The notes under the pieces: model-generated
Seen by the model: the letters and a program-made list of their open reading frames with translations, nothing else
Databases searched by the model: none
What the model was told of the DNA's origin: nothing
In this document: positions 46,877-56,584 of the stretch, one piece after another
Numbering within the stretch: the first letter of the stretch is position 1
Layout: each line of letters begins with the position of its first letter
Source of the DNA: Eremomyces bilateralis CBS 781.70
Taxonomy: Eukaryota > Ascomycota > Dothideomycetes > Eremomycetales > Eremomycetaceae
Assembly: GCF_010015585.1 (NCBI RefSeq)
Contig: NW_022985068.1
Span: 1,753,911 to 1,817,910 of the forward strand
Direction of reading: 5' to 3'
Length of the DNA stretch: 64,000 nucleotides
Program-made: the position numbers and the translations under genes

Positions 46877-47307
46877 ATGTCTAGTTCGATGTTAAGTGGA
46901 CCTAATAATACTGCAGGTTTTGGGAACTCAACTCCGACATCCAATGTTTCTATCCGTCACGGGAAGTCCATCTCAAACTCACATGGAGAAGAAGCCGTGA
47001 AAGGAGACGTTGGCACGAGCACAGGCAGCGCTCAGCTTACGGAAAAGGAGCCAGCTCTTCCATTCGAGATGAATGTGTCCACGGATGGCCTACAGGGTTA
47101 GTTTGCTATTCAACATAGTGGCAGTCTTAGCAAGACGTGCTTGCGTCATCAGCGTCTTCCTTCAGCGTACTCATCCTGACATATTCATCAATATTAGCCG
47201 ATGGATGGTCCTTAAGCGCATTCTGGACTGGCTTGTTGCCCGGCATTGTGATTCAATGGGTAAATAGAACTAAATATCAAAGGATTGCTGCTCGGGGAGA
47301 TGGCTAG
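46877..47307 (+). CDS. small protein with one C-terminal TM segment, spliced, unknown
   Basis: Reading exon 46877-47096, removing a 101-bp intron (G|GTTAGT..CATCCTGAC..ATATTAG, 47097-47197) and continuing in 47198-47307 gives 109 aa. The N-terminal 75 residues are polar and Ser/Asn/Gly-rich (MSSSMLSGPNNTAGFGNSTP). The second exon gives ADGWSLSAFWTGLLPGIVIQ followed by WVNRTKYQRIAARGDG, a hydrophobic segment flanked by basic residues. Donor, branch site and acceptor are all good, and the join turns two short frames into a coherent protein. It might be the 3' part of a larger gene. No family recognised. Confidence 0.42.
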
Positions 47308-47459
47308 AGAAGCATATTCCGGTTGATGAGCAAGAGAGTATATATACATGTCATTTGTGTGGTCATTGTCTAGTTGGTCATTGGTGCCTTGCAATGGTAT
47401 GGCTCTTATGATATACTTTCGGGTATATATTGAGATCGGAGCGCTCAGTCATTAGTATC

Positions 47460-47782
47460 TAGATATCCAGGGGCTTAACTAGTTCCATCTGGTCCATGAA
47501 GTCGTATGTGCCATAAGGCCGCCAGCTATATCCAGATAGTCGACCTGCACAGCCAATCGCAGATTCCAGGCTTATGAGGAATCCTGATCAACTGTTCTTG
47601 AAGAAGGCTCTGGCCAGGTCCAGCGAGATGTGAAGAAGGGCGTTAAATGACCTTCTTCTCTCTACACCATAACCTGAAGCTTGTCTGAGTAAATCATACG
47701 TCGGCCAATCATAGAGAAAGATTTTCGTAGTAATCTGGTTCACGGGAGGATAGTATACCAGAAATTGGCCGAATTCTAGCAA
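47460..47782 (-). pseudogene. coding relic, family unknown
   Basis: A minus-strand frame reads LEFGQFLVYYPPVNQITTKI, FLYDWPTYDLLRQASGYGVE and ALLHISLDLARAFFKNS. It hits TGA (47588-47590) and continues in the same frame with SGFLISLESAIGCAGRLSGY and SWRPYGTYDFMDQMELVKPL. Sense on both sides of a single stop suggests a decayed gene. No start, no domain and no neighbour evidence. Confidence 0.3.
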
Positions 47783-49316
47783 GTATGGATGATCTAATTA
47801 GGAAGACGTGGAGGACGTGGAGGACCAAACCGAAGACCCGACTTTCGGGAAATTTCTCGAAACCCTTCGAGGGAGTCTCCCTTACATTCCTCGGATCGTC
47901 CAGTTCAGTCAGTGCTATTCAGTGGTTATCAGTTGACTGAAAGGCTCATATCAACAATTCTGCTTCAACTCTATGTAGAAACATCTTCATATATTTAATG
48001 GTCTCCTGCTTAGAGTATAGAAGAGCTGATAAAGAGGTATTATAGATTAAATGAAGTACCGGATCTGTCAGGGAACCACTACCACAAAATCTCGAGCATG
48101 CTTCTAGATGGGATCAACCGTTAAAACCCGTAGCCCCCATTGCTAGACATCTTATGGCGAAGAAGCATGCCGGGTTATTTGTAAGTAAGTAGACTTCTGG
48201 AATGGCCGGATAAATCTATATTATTGAGGTAGGTTGACTAAAACGGCTAGTTAACAACTAAACCGTGCAGATGTATATATAAAGGCTTCCAATCACTGAT
48301 CAGTCTTCCATACCCGAATCAATCAACCCAGTTTTCACACGTTCGGCTCTCGACACTGGCACAGTTGTAATAGCTATTCAATTTGCTGATACCAGGCCCT
48401 AGTATGCACTTGGTTCGTTGAGCATCATTGTGATCTTTAGGGTCGGATGACTTTGTAGCAGAGGTAACGAAGTGTCGTGTTCAGAAAGCTGATGAGAAAC
48501 CGGCACTGACTAGTAGACCGCCACCAAAGGCATCCACAGGGCCTCATCGAGACTTACGCAGAAAGGCGAGGTGGGGAACTGTGGCAGGAGGAGAATCATC
48601 AGGGCATGGAATATTCGATGCAGCCCCTAGTACGCCACCGGACAGGATCAGGACATTACAAATATAAGTTCATGTCGACGACACAATAGTCCCAGCATGC
48701 GACGTAATGCTTGATCCAATCACTAGATCGAGTATCGGTTCCTGATACTATTGACACGCACGTAAAGATTTTTGCAACTTAGCCAACCTGCGACTCTGTA
48801 TTGGATATAAGTCCTCTCATTCCGACGTGACACGGCCGGACTTCCTGCATGCAACCTTCAGCCCCAAAGCCGTCGATTATCGTGTCCGTTGTACGTTGTC
48901 AAATTGAGGGAGCCGAAAATTATTTGATGCCATATATCGTTAGGTTGCTGCATTTGCAGAAACACCTGGGCCCAGACCCGAAGGCCAGCGCCAGTTTGCA
49001 TGAGGTCGCTCAGACATTGCCGGATTGGTGCCACATCGTCTAGTCCGGTGCGTACGGCCAGCTTAGAAGCCACGGTTTCTCGCTCGGAATTCAATCGTCC
49101 CATTGACACATCATTATTGCTTGACATATGAATATCGTGAGACTAGGAGCGATTGGTTCCCTCGGAGAATCTCTCGACTTCCACTGGTAGCTATTCGGCT
49201 GAAGTACCGATGCCCACCACTTCATTCATATATCGCCCGATCGTCCAGCTCTTACTTCGCCCTCTTCAGGGAACACTCCTCTCGTTCCGATCCCCATCGA
49301 TCGCCCGACCGCAAAG
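47783..49316. other. gene-poor, AT-rich stretch
   Basis: A TATA-like TGTATATATAAAG lies near 48272 without a gene behind it. A minus-strand ATG frame of 89 codons at 49127-48858 (MSSNNDVSMGRLNSERETVA..) is weakly protein-like but has no recognisable features. It is divergent from the secreted-protein gene by about 190 bp. I keep it as a possibility only. Confidence 0.35.
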
Positions 49317-49754
49317 ATGAAGATTTCCCCCGTTCTTGTCTCGCTATTCGTGGCACTGACACTTGCACACCCGGACCCTAACCCACCCAGACAGAAGAAT
49401 CCCAAAGAGAGGATCGCCAAGCTCACGCTCAAAGCAGCCTGTGACTGCACATTGGCGACGTGCCCTGCGCAGCATCTCAGTGAGAAATCGGTGAGTTCCC
49501 CAACCGTTGCCAGGCTACATCATGACACGGCTGACGATGCGGAAGCGGTGCGAATGCGAGAACTCGCACGCGATTAGATGTTGGGAGGCGAATGAGCGGA
49601 AGTGCAGGAAACCGAGGCCGAAAGTGAGTGTGCTTGATATGCTAGATCTAGGGGAAGCTAACCGGGTTAGAAATGCTGATCGACTCTCTATGCCCTCACT
49701 TCAATGACAAAATTGAACAGAGTCTAGGTACGAGGGTTACGACGATGGTTGGTA
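49317..49754 (+). CDS. small secreted cysteine-rich protein
   Basis: Exon 1 (49317-49490) encodes a signal peptide (MKISPVLVSLFVALTLAHP), a basic Pro-rich segment and AACDCTLATCPAQHLSEKS. After a 55-bp intron (GTGAGT..GGAAG) exon 2 (49546-49623) gives RCECENSHAIRCWEANERKC RKPRPK (split here only for length). Seven Cys with two CxC pairs suggest a disulfide-stabilised secreted peptide. A second intron (GTGAGT..GCTAAC..AACAG) leads to exon 3 at 49721, whose acceptor is ambiguous: AACAG gives a 37-residue basic tail, AACAGAG gives the short end SRYEGYDDGW (stop by 49754). The mature peptide is under 90 residues either way. Function unknown; small Cys-rich secreted proteins include effectors, antifungals and adhesins. 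Confidence 0.62.
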
Positions 49755-50065
49755 ACATCGATGGACATAATGTAATGCACGACATGTATACAAAAGGAGG
49801 AATAAGGAAGGCAACAGGGAATGGTTGAATGACAGTGGAACTAAGGATTGGGAATGATTGGAAGCGAATAGCAGGTGTTGCTCATGCTAGAGGAGATTCC
49901 GATATAGGCATCGAGATGTCTAAAAAGACTAGATAACTCCAACCCTTTCATATAGCAAAGCCGTACCCATCGCACCGTTCCTAGCCACTAGGGCAAAGTG
50001 GTATTATGTGAGAAACGAAATTCCATCAACCCCGTTTATGCGTTAGATAATCCGTCGTCATGTGT

Positions 50066-50617
50066 TCACTCCCTCCTCCTTTTCGACCCCGTTAATGTGT
50101 CCCACATCATTAAGATCGTGTCCCCCAGCGTCGGCCGCTCATTCGCGTTCTTCTTACTACTCTCATGATTATGATGATGCTCATGATGGCGATGGCTCGA
50201 TCGCCTCTCGTCACTATACGACGGTCTCGAGTGATGTGAATGTCCCGGACTGTGGGAGTGGTAAGAGTGTTGGTGAGAATGGCGCGAGAAGCCGGATCCG
50301 GGTCGATGGGAGGAGGAGTGCGAGCCGACCCGCGCACGCTGGAGTGGATCCTGCGGCGCGAAAGCTGGTGAGGGACCTGGCGACGTTCCGGTTTGGAAAC
50401 TGTTCCCTTGACTTGGACTCACGCCGTATGGGCTGCTGCCGTGAAGGCTGGTGGAATATGGGATTGGTTGAGATTGGGATTGTCCTGGGATGGGTTGCGG
50501 TTGTGAGGTTGGTGGGCGATATTGCGCCGCGGAGGGATGGAGATTCTGATCGTAATACTGGCTCGTCGGCTGATGACTGACCGGTGGCCGTGGAGGAGGG
50601 TGTTGTTCGAAACTCAT
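50066..50617 (-). CDS. Pro/Gln/His-rich disordered protein with conserved-looking C-terminus
   Basis: An intronless 183-codon frame from ATG 50617. The first 100 residues are Pro/Gln/Ser-rich. Residues 105-155 are a His/Ser array (HSHQHSYHSHSPGHSHHSRP, SSHRHHEHHHNHESSKK) that could bind metal ions. The end, ERPTLGDTILMMWDTLTGSKRRRE, looks structured and amphipathic and ends in a basic cluster. No named family recognised. It is read as a gene because of the ATG, length and coherent composition; the plus-strand frame over it is a shadow. Confidence 0.6.
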   Translation of the reverse strand: MSFEQHPPPRPPVSHQPTSQYYDQNLHPSAAQYRPPTSQPQPIPGQSQSQPIPYSTSLHGSSPYGVSPSQGNSFQTGTSPGPSPAFAPQDPLQRARVGSHSSSHRPGSGFSRHSHQHSYHSHSPGHSHHSRPSYSDERRSSHRHHEHHHNHESSKKNANERPTLGDTILMMWDTLTGSKRRRE

Positions 50618-52123
50618 TGTGTGTCGTCGTTTGGGATCGATGTTGAGGGAATGTGAAGTGCGAGATGGGAGGGGTCATATAGTGTATCTGGGAAGCCAGG
50701 ATCGATGATATCAATCTCGGAGCTATTCCCTGTGACCCACGCTTCTAAGCTTTTAGGACAGTATTTGATAAAGCGATAACCGATTTAAAGCGAGTTACAG
50801 TGATGGGGGGCCTAGACTTGATATACTGTCGTATCGCTGGTCATCTGCCTTCGGTAGGCAAAAGGTGTATCGACATTCGACGGCGAGTAAAAAACGCCTA
50901 GACGCCTACCTGTTGTCGAATTGACCGCTAGTGTGAGGCGACGAAGCCTGCTGGCCAAGGTACTGTATTGGTAAATGGTCCTGACGAAGCGGTGATCGGT
51001 TCCTTATAAGGCTGAATGGGTCGCTTATCGTTTGCTGCGGCCTGCGTGGCGGTTAAATCGTAGTGAGATGAGGTCTAATCCTCAGTCGCAGACATCTGAT
51101 CAGATTATTGCCTCTGTCCAACGCTGCTACTCACTCCGCGAAATGATGACGCGGTTCTAGAAACCTACGAGGATTGGGAATTGGGATACAGGTACCTACC
51201 CTGCCCTATGCTGGATAACGGACTGACCCGGTGTCCTCATGTACAACTTGAAGCAGGACCCTGGAACGCTGGTAGACACAGCAGCTTCATAGACCGTAGC
51301 AATGGCGCTGGGGATTTGGTTTCTGTTGTTGGATATTCCGTATACCAGCCACTCTCCTCATGATAGCCACCTTTAAGTAAGGAGTATAGATACAATTTTC
51401 AATAATTAGTTCTGTTCATGTTCAGACAGATGCGTCTCAAATTCATACAATTAGACACACGTGACACGAGGATACATACCCTGCGTCGGGTCAGCCACAG
51501 CCCACTCTATTCGGCTGTGCAGTGGCATCTGGATGATCTGATAGGCCACAGTGGTACAGGGCCTAGCACATGCATGACGTCGGGTCATTGGGTGGGGGGA
51601 ATCGGGGGGAATTGGGTATCGCCTCAGTACAAGTCGCATCTCGTGAGACGTGAAGCAGAGTGAATGATGTGAATCAAAGTGAATGTGCTGCTGATGACCT
51701 TTCCAGTTGGAAAATGTATATCTTGTAGTTACTGAGGCGGGGCACTTCAGATACTGCCGAACCTGCACTGCAAGCCCCTCCATCCGTCCATTCACTGGGC
51801 GATTCTTTCTTACATGTTCTGAAAGCTGCCGTAGATATTACTTGACTTTATATCGAGTATCTCTCACCAAGGCGTTAATTCGAGGTTTCGAAACTCTTGT
51901 TTCTTCATTATAGATTTGGCGAATCATCGGCCCTACTATTTTGATCTGCTGTTACAGTATCAATAGGCGGCGTAGTTCACGCTAGCGAGCTCGTCATTCT
52001 CACCACCCACCTCCTCACTAAGGCATCCTAGCACCACCGGCATCCAGGCGCAGCTGTTCTTACCCCAAAAAGAGCTGAGGATCGGTAACTCCCTACCAAG
52101 ATCAACAAACTGCTCAGCCACCG
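50618..52123. other. intergenic (annexin promoter side)
   Basis: 1.5 kb without coding signal. Frames near 51418-51913 are short and featureless. It should contain the promoters of the His-rich protein gene (-) and the annexin (+). Confidence 0.45.
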
Positions 52124-53649
52124 ATGGCTTGGCAGCCTCCGCCTGGATGTGAGTCCCTCCACCTCAGGGACCACCACGCGTCCACTTAACGCTAATGTAC
52201 AACTATATAGATCCGCCATACCCAGGTCAACCTGCCCCTCCATTTTTCCCTCCCGCACCATCGCCGTACCCTCAGAATCCGTATTACCCGCTCCTATTTC
52301 CCCCTCCGCCAGGCTTCCCCGAATACCCTCCCTATCCAATGCAGAACTACGGACCGCCTGGAGGACCGCCCGGCGGACCGCCTCAGGGCTATCCTCCACC
52401 GCAAGGGTACCCTCCGCAAGGATATCCGCCCCCGCAGCAAGGGTATCCGCCTCAAGGTTATCCTCCGCCGCAAGGTTATCCGCCTCAAGGGTATCCTCCT
52501 CAGGGATATCCCCCTCAAAGCGCTCCGCCGCCGCCGGCTGGTTATCCTCCTCAGGGCTACCCACCTCAAGGCTATCCTCCGCAGGGCTATCCTCCTCAGG
52601 GTCCTCCTCAGGGCTATCCTCCACCGGGCGGATATCCAGGATATGGCGCCCCTCAGCAACCGGTGCACGCGGGACCTCCCGTTCCTCCGTCGCCCGGGTA
52701 CATTCCCGGACAACGAGGGCACACCGACATGAACGGGCAGGCGGTGAAACTGCGCGACTCGATGAAAGGGTTCGGCACGAACGAGGCCAAGCTGATTGCT
52801 GCCTTGGCGCAAGTCCACAATCCGCTCGACATGGCGCAGCTCCGGTTCCAGTACGACGATCGCTTCCGCCGCGACCTAATCAAAGACATTAAGAGCGAGA
52901 CCGGCGGTGACTTCGAGGAGGCCCTCTGCGCCGTCGTTCGCGGTCCGCTAGGCCAAGACGTCTACGCTCTCAACCGATCGCTCGCCGGCGTGGGGACCAA
53001 GGAAGACTTGCTCAACGACGTGCTTCTGGGACGCAGCAACGCCGATCTGAAAGCCATCATGGGCGAATACCAGAAGATGTACCGTAAGGACCTCGGCGCT
53101 GAAGTGCGCGGCGACCTCTCGATGAAGACCGCGAAACTGTTCGAATACGTCATGGCGGCCAACCGCGCCGAGGAATCTGCCCCCGTCATCCCCCAGCAGA
53201 CCGACGCGGACGTCGACCGCCTGCAGCAGGCGACCGAGGGCACCAAGTTCGGCACCAACCAGGATGTGGTTGTACAGGTCCTGGCGCAGCGGAGCAACGG
53301 GCAGATCCGCGCGATCGCCCAGGCGTACCAGAGCAAGTACCGGCGCTCGCTCGACGAGGTCCTCAAGAAGGAGTTCAGCGGGCACATGGAGGATGCGTTG
53401 CGGTTAATGCTAGGGCGCGCGGTGGACCCGGTCAAGACGGATGCGGACCAGTTGGAGGCCTCGATGAAGGGGTTGGGGACAAAGGACGAGCTGCTCATCC
53501 ATCGCGTGGTGCAGATCCATTGGGATCGCAATCGAATGCAGCAGGTCAGGAATGCGTACCGGCAGTTCTACAAGAAGGACCTGGTGAAGCGGATCGAGGG
53601 GGAGACACGGGGCGACTACGAGAAGCTGCTGGTCGCGTTGGTGGTGTGA
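52124..53649 (+). CDS. annexin (fungal C-type) with Pro/Tyr/Gly-rich YPPQG tail
   Basis: A 25-bp first exon (52124-52148, MAWQPPPG) and exon 2 (52211-53649), joined over a 62-bp intron (GTGAGT..AACGCTAATG..TATAG), give 487 aa. Residues 1-175 are a low-complexity Pro/Tyr/Gly/Gln region with about 15 YPPQG units, resembling the N-terminus of annexin A7/A11. The core has four annexin repeats: KLRDSMKGFGTNEAKLIAAL, ALNRSLAGVGTKEDLLNDVL, LQQATEGTKFGTNQDVVVQV and LEASMKGLGTKDELLIHRVV. Annexins bind acidic phospholipids, usually through Ca2+. The frame would also open at an internal ATG (52195) that actually lies in the intron; the MAWQ start is preferred because it restores GYPPYPGQP. It is convergent with syf2, 252 bp apart. 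Confidence 0.93.
52380..52640 (+). repeat. 15-18 bp coding minisatellite (YPPQG repeats)
   Basis: Within annexin exon 2, GGNTATCCNCCNCAR units recur about 15 times, encoding GYPPQ/GYPPPQ. Synonymous differences between units show that they are not a very recent expansion. Confidence 0.9.
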
Positions 53650-53901
53650 TACCGTTCCGTACCTGTTATGTCTGTTTCTTAAGCCTCTCGGACTCCATGA
53701 TGTTTTATAGCTCGCTTTCGGCGATTAAGGTCTTCACGAAGGATATGGGACGGGGATGGAAATGATTATTGAGCAACCAAAATCCTCTCAATCAAAATAT
53801 TTCAATGCTTCATGAATGCTACCGTGATATTCCAACGACCCATATGCTTGGTGAGGGCCACCACAGACCCCGTGTTCTTGCTGTCAATTTCGGTTATCGT
53901 C

Positions 53902-54849
53902 TTACATCGCCGTTCCTCGTTCGAAGCTCTCGCGGATATCGGTCGTGTACTTGTCATAGAAGCGGGAAAGCTTCTCGTTGAACTGCTTGTTCTGTAATGC
54001 CGTTAGCTCATGGTTCCAAAAGCGCTTTCGATGCATCCATACCTGAAGGTTGATATACGTCACGTCCCCGGTGTCCTCCTCATCCTTATACCGATCCCTC
54101 CGCTTCTTCATCCGCACCGCCTCCGCATTCTTCAAATCCTCCACCAATCGATCCACCGCCTCGCGGCCCGGTTTATTGTGCACGAACGCCGTACTGTCCG
54201 CCGTCGAATAGAACGATCCGTCCTTGTCCACCGCGATCAGCTCCCCCTCCTCCGTCTCCAGGATCTCCAACCCCCCGCGCTTCGCCGCCCGCTCCACCGC
54301 CGCCATCTTCTCCCGCTGATACCCCTCCACGTCCGGCGTCAGGTGCGTCAGCTCGCGCTTGTACGCCTTCTCCGCCGCGTGCCGGTAGTCCTGGAACGCC
54401 CGCTCCCCGCGGTGCCGCTCCTTCTTCTCCATCTGCCGGTCCCACTTCTCGGATTCCTCCGCCGTCCAGTCCCACGCGCGGCGTCGCTCGAAGTCCTCAC
54501 CGGCTTCGGCGGTCTCCGCGCGGAGGAGCTTCGCGGAGGCTTTGTCGTGTTTGCGGCTGAGGGCTTGGAGGAGGGCGGGATTGGTAGCGAGCCGTTTGGT
54601 TTCGTCGGCGGAGTCTTTGAGGTTCTGTTTGCGGGACTGGGTTTGTCGGGCTTTGAGGGCTTTGAACCGCTCCATTCGCTCTTTTTGCTTGTCATCCTTG
54701 GCTGGAGAAACTGGCGTTTCGCTGGGTGCTTCGGGTTGGTCGGTCTCTGGCGTATCTTGCTCGTCTTGGTTGACGTTGCGTCGCTTGGAGGGTTCCGGTT
54801 CGACCTCGTCAGCGATAGGCGACGTTTTCCGCTTTTTTGAAGGAGACAT
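53902..54849 (-). CDS. syf2: Syf2, pre-mRNA splicing factor
   Basis: Exons 54849-54043 and 53991-53902 give 298 aa. ATG 54849 (MSPSKKRKTSPIAD) is the first true ATG; the upstream open stretch has only a TTG. After an acidic N-terminus, the Syf2 domain has ERMERFKALKARQTQSRKQN, RRAWDWTAEESEKWD, DYRHAAEKAYKRELTHLTPD and YQREKMAAVERAA, and ends NKQFNEKLSRFYDKYTTDIR then ESFERGTAM. Syf2 belongs to the Prp19/NTC-associated part of the spliceosome. The intron (GTATGG..GAGCTAACG..TTACAG) is 51 bp, has no stop and keeps frame, so an unspliced reading would insert VWMHRKRFWNHELTALQ. It is divergent from the next gene, with about 340 bp between starts. Confidence 0.92.
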   Translation of the reverse strand: MSPSKKRKTSPIADEVEPEPSKRRNVNQDEQDTPETDQPEAPSETPVSPAKDDKQKERMERFKALKARQTQSRKQNLKDSADETKRLATNPALLQALSRKHDKASAKLLRAETAEAGEDFERRRAWDWTAEESEKWDRQMEKKERHRGERAFQDYRHAAEKAYKRELTHLTPDVEGYQREKMAAVERAAKRGGLEILETEEGELIAVDKDGSFYSTADSTAFVHNKPGREAVDRLVEDLKNAEAVRMKKRRDRYKDEEDTGDVTYINLQVWMHRKRFWNHELTALQNKQFNEKLSRFYDKYTTDIRESFERGTAM

Positions 54850-55190
54850 CGTGTGTATTATTGATTTAGATTGCGCAAATAGTGTCGTTTTTCGGAGTTT
54901 GTAACGGAAGAAGGATGATGGTATGTTTGATGTTGGGAATCTGGACTCCAAGTCGACTGAGAAGGGCAGCGACCCAGCGGGCCATAACGTCCATCAGTGC
55001 ACATTGAACATCGACTTTCATTCCGCTCGACTTTCACCGTTCATCCTCGCCGCCTCTATCAACCACCCCGATTCTGAAGGCCACGAGAGCTGAAATGGGA
55101 GGCCCGAGACTCCAAAAATATCCTTTATGACCGTTCGGATCGTTCGACGCCTGGATTTTCCAATCCTGCCCATGATCCTCCCATGCATCA

Positions 55191-56459
55191 ATGCGGGGCC
55201 CTCGACTGTGTCAAGGACTTCGTCACCATGGATCTGCTCCTCGATCGGCGGCCCATTGGTCGCAGACCCCAATGGGTTGTGTGAGAACCGTTACAGGGCT
55301 GCCACATTATCCCGTCAATTCGGTTCCTGTGCAGCCTGTTAATGCGGCCCCTGTTCCGTTGCAGACGATCCTAGATCCGCAACCGACTGCTCCAATTCCC
55401 CCCAGGTTGACGATATCAATCCTGACCGGTCTCGGCGGCGAATCACAGTCCAGTTGTACCAAGCGGCAAGACTACCACACCATACGATATTCGGGAAAAG
55501 AGCGGGATATCCGCCGTGCCTTGAACAGTCTCATGGCGTCCGTGGAATCCACGAAGGAGGTGATGCTGATTGTGGCCATCGCCCAGCGCAACAAACACAC
55601 GCTGGAGCGCTTCCCCGCCGCCTGCAATCGGCTGATCGAACGGCTCTACGAACTGCGATGGAAGCTCAAGGACCGCGACGTCCTGGGCACCATCTCCACC
55701 ATCTTCACGCGCCTGGCGAAGTACAACCTGCGCATGACGTGGGAGATGCACCACCAGGGCATCCTCTTCGCCGCGCGGTGCCGCAACCTCACCGCGCTCC
55801 GGCGGTTTCTCCTGCTTGCCCGCGCGGACAACGTCCCCCTGGGGCCCAAGCAGCTCTACACGCTGATCGGCAAGCTAGCGGTCCCGCCGGGCAGCTTGCA
55901 GGATCGCGCGAACGGGTCGTGGAAGCACGAGGACATCATGGAGATCTTGACAGGGTTTAAAGACCTCACGCCCGCCGACGCGTGTCATCTGGAGATTTTC
56001 GCGAGCGCGATCCGGGAGCGGTGGGACCTGCTCCGGATTTGGATTACGTGTCTGAGTCGATGTAGGGTGGAGGAGCAGATGGCGAGGGAATGGGAGGTGT
56101 GGATGCAAAGTCCCATGAGACGTTTGGCCCGGCTGGTCAATTCACCCCGGGCCAGCGTTGCCGGGGTGACAGTGACGGCGAAGAGCAGAGGCGATCTTTG
56201 GTTTCTGCATCAGTGCCTGGAAGGGGGTTTCGACGAACTATGTTGGCGTATCGTGGGCGAATCGGACATCCAGATCGGGGATTTGACAGTGTGGAATCGG
56301 GAGGATCTGCTCCGACGAGAAGATTCCCTCCCGGAATCGAATCACACGGCACGGATGAAGCTGAAGCTTTGGCGAGCGAGCATGAAACAGGAGCTGGGGG
56401 GACTTGTCTTCAAGACTCAGGATACCATCGCTCAGATTACAGTAATACAATCTCGTTAA
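55191..56459 (+). CDS. helical protein, possibly mitochondrial, unknown function
   Basis: An intronless 422-codon frame from ATG 55191; an internal ATG at 55269 is an alternative start. The first 60 residues are Arg-rich with almost no acidic residues, as in a mitochondrial presequence. The rest is all-helical: ALNSLMASVESTKEVMLIVA, RFPAACNRLIERLYELRWKL, DVLGTISTIFTRLAKYNLRM, TWEMHHQGILFAARCRNLTA. The spacing of helical pairs resembles PPR-type organellar proteins, but I cannot confirm repeats. It is convergent with vma11 (stop codons 125 bp apart). Confidence 0.75.
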   Translation: MRGPRLCQGLRHHGSAPRSAAHWSQTPMGCVRTVTGLPHYPVNSVPVQPVNAAPVPLQTILDPQPTAPIPPRLTISILTGLGGESQSSCTKRQDYHTIRYSGKERDIRRALNSLMASVESTKEVMLIVAIAQRNKHTLERFPAACNRLIERLYELRWKLKDRDVLGTISTIFTRLAKYNLRMTWEMHHQGILFAARCRNLTALRRFLLLARADNVPLGPKQLYTLIGKLAVPPGSLQDRANGSWKHEDIMEILTGFKDLTPADACHLEIFASAIRERWDLLRIWITCLSRCRVEEQMAREWEVWMQSPMRRLARLVNSPRASVAGVTVTAKSRGDLWFLHQCLEGGFDELCWRIVGESDIQIGDLTVWNREDLLRREDSLPESNHTARMKLKLWRASMKQELGGLVFKTQDTIAQITVIQSR

Positions 56460-56584
56460 TATACACATCCTGCCCACGTGGATGACAGCCTTGCAGCAAT
56501 AAGGCGATGTCCAAAATGCTCCTATGTACGCCGAACAATGCAACTTCAAATTGACAGAATATTGGTAATGCTTCTGGAGGGCCT

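Noticed and set aside
52028-52624. Glu/Asp/Ala-rich minus-strand frame
   Set aside because: Antisense of the YPPQG minisatellite of the annexin gene.
54010-54840. 276-codon plus-strand frame
   Set aside because: Antisense shadow of the charged Syf2 helices.
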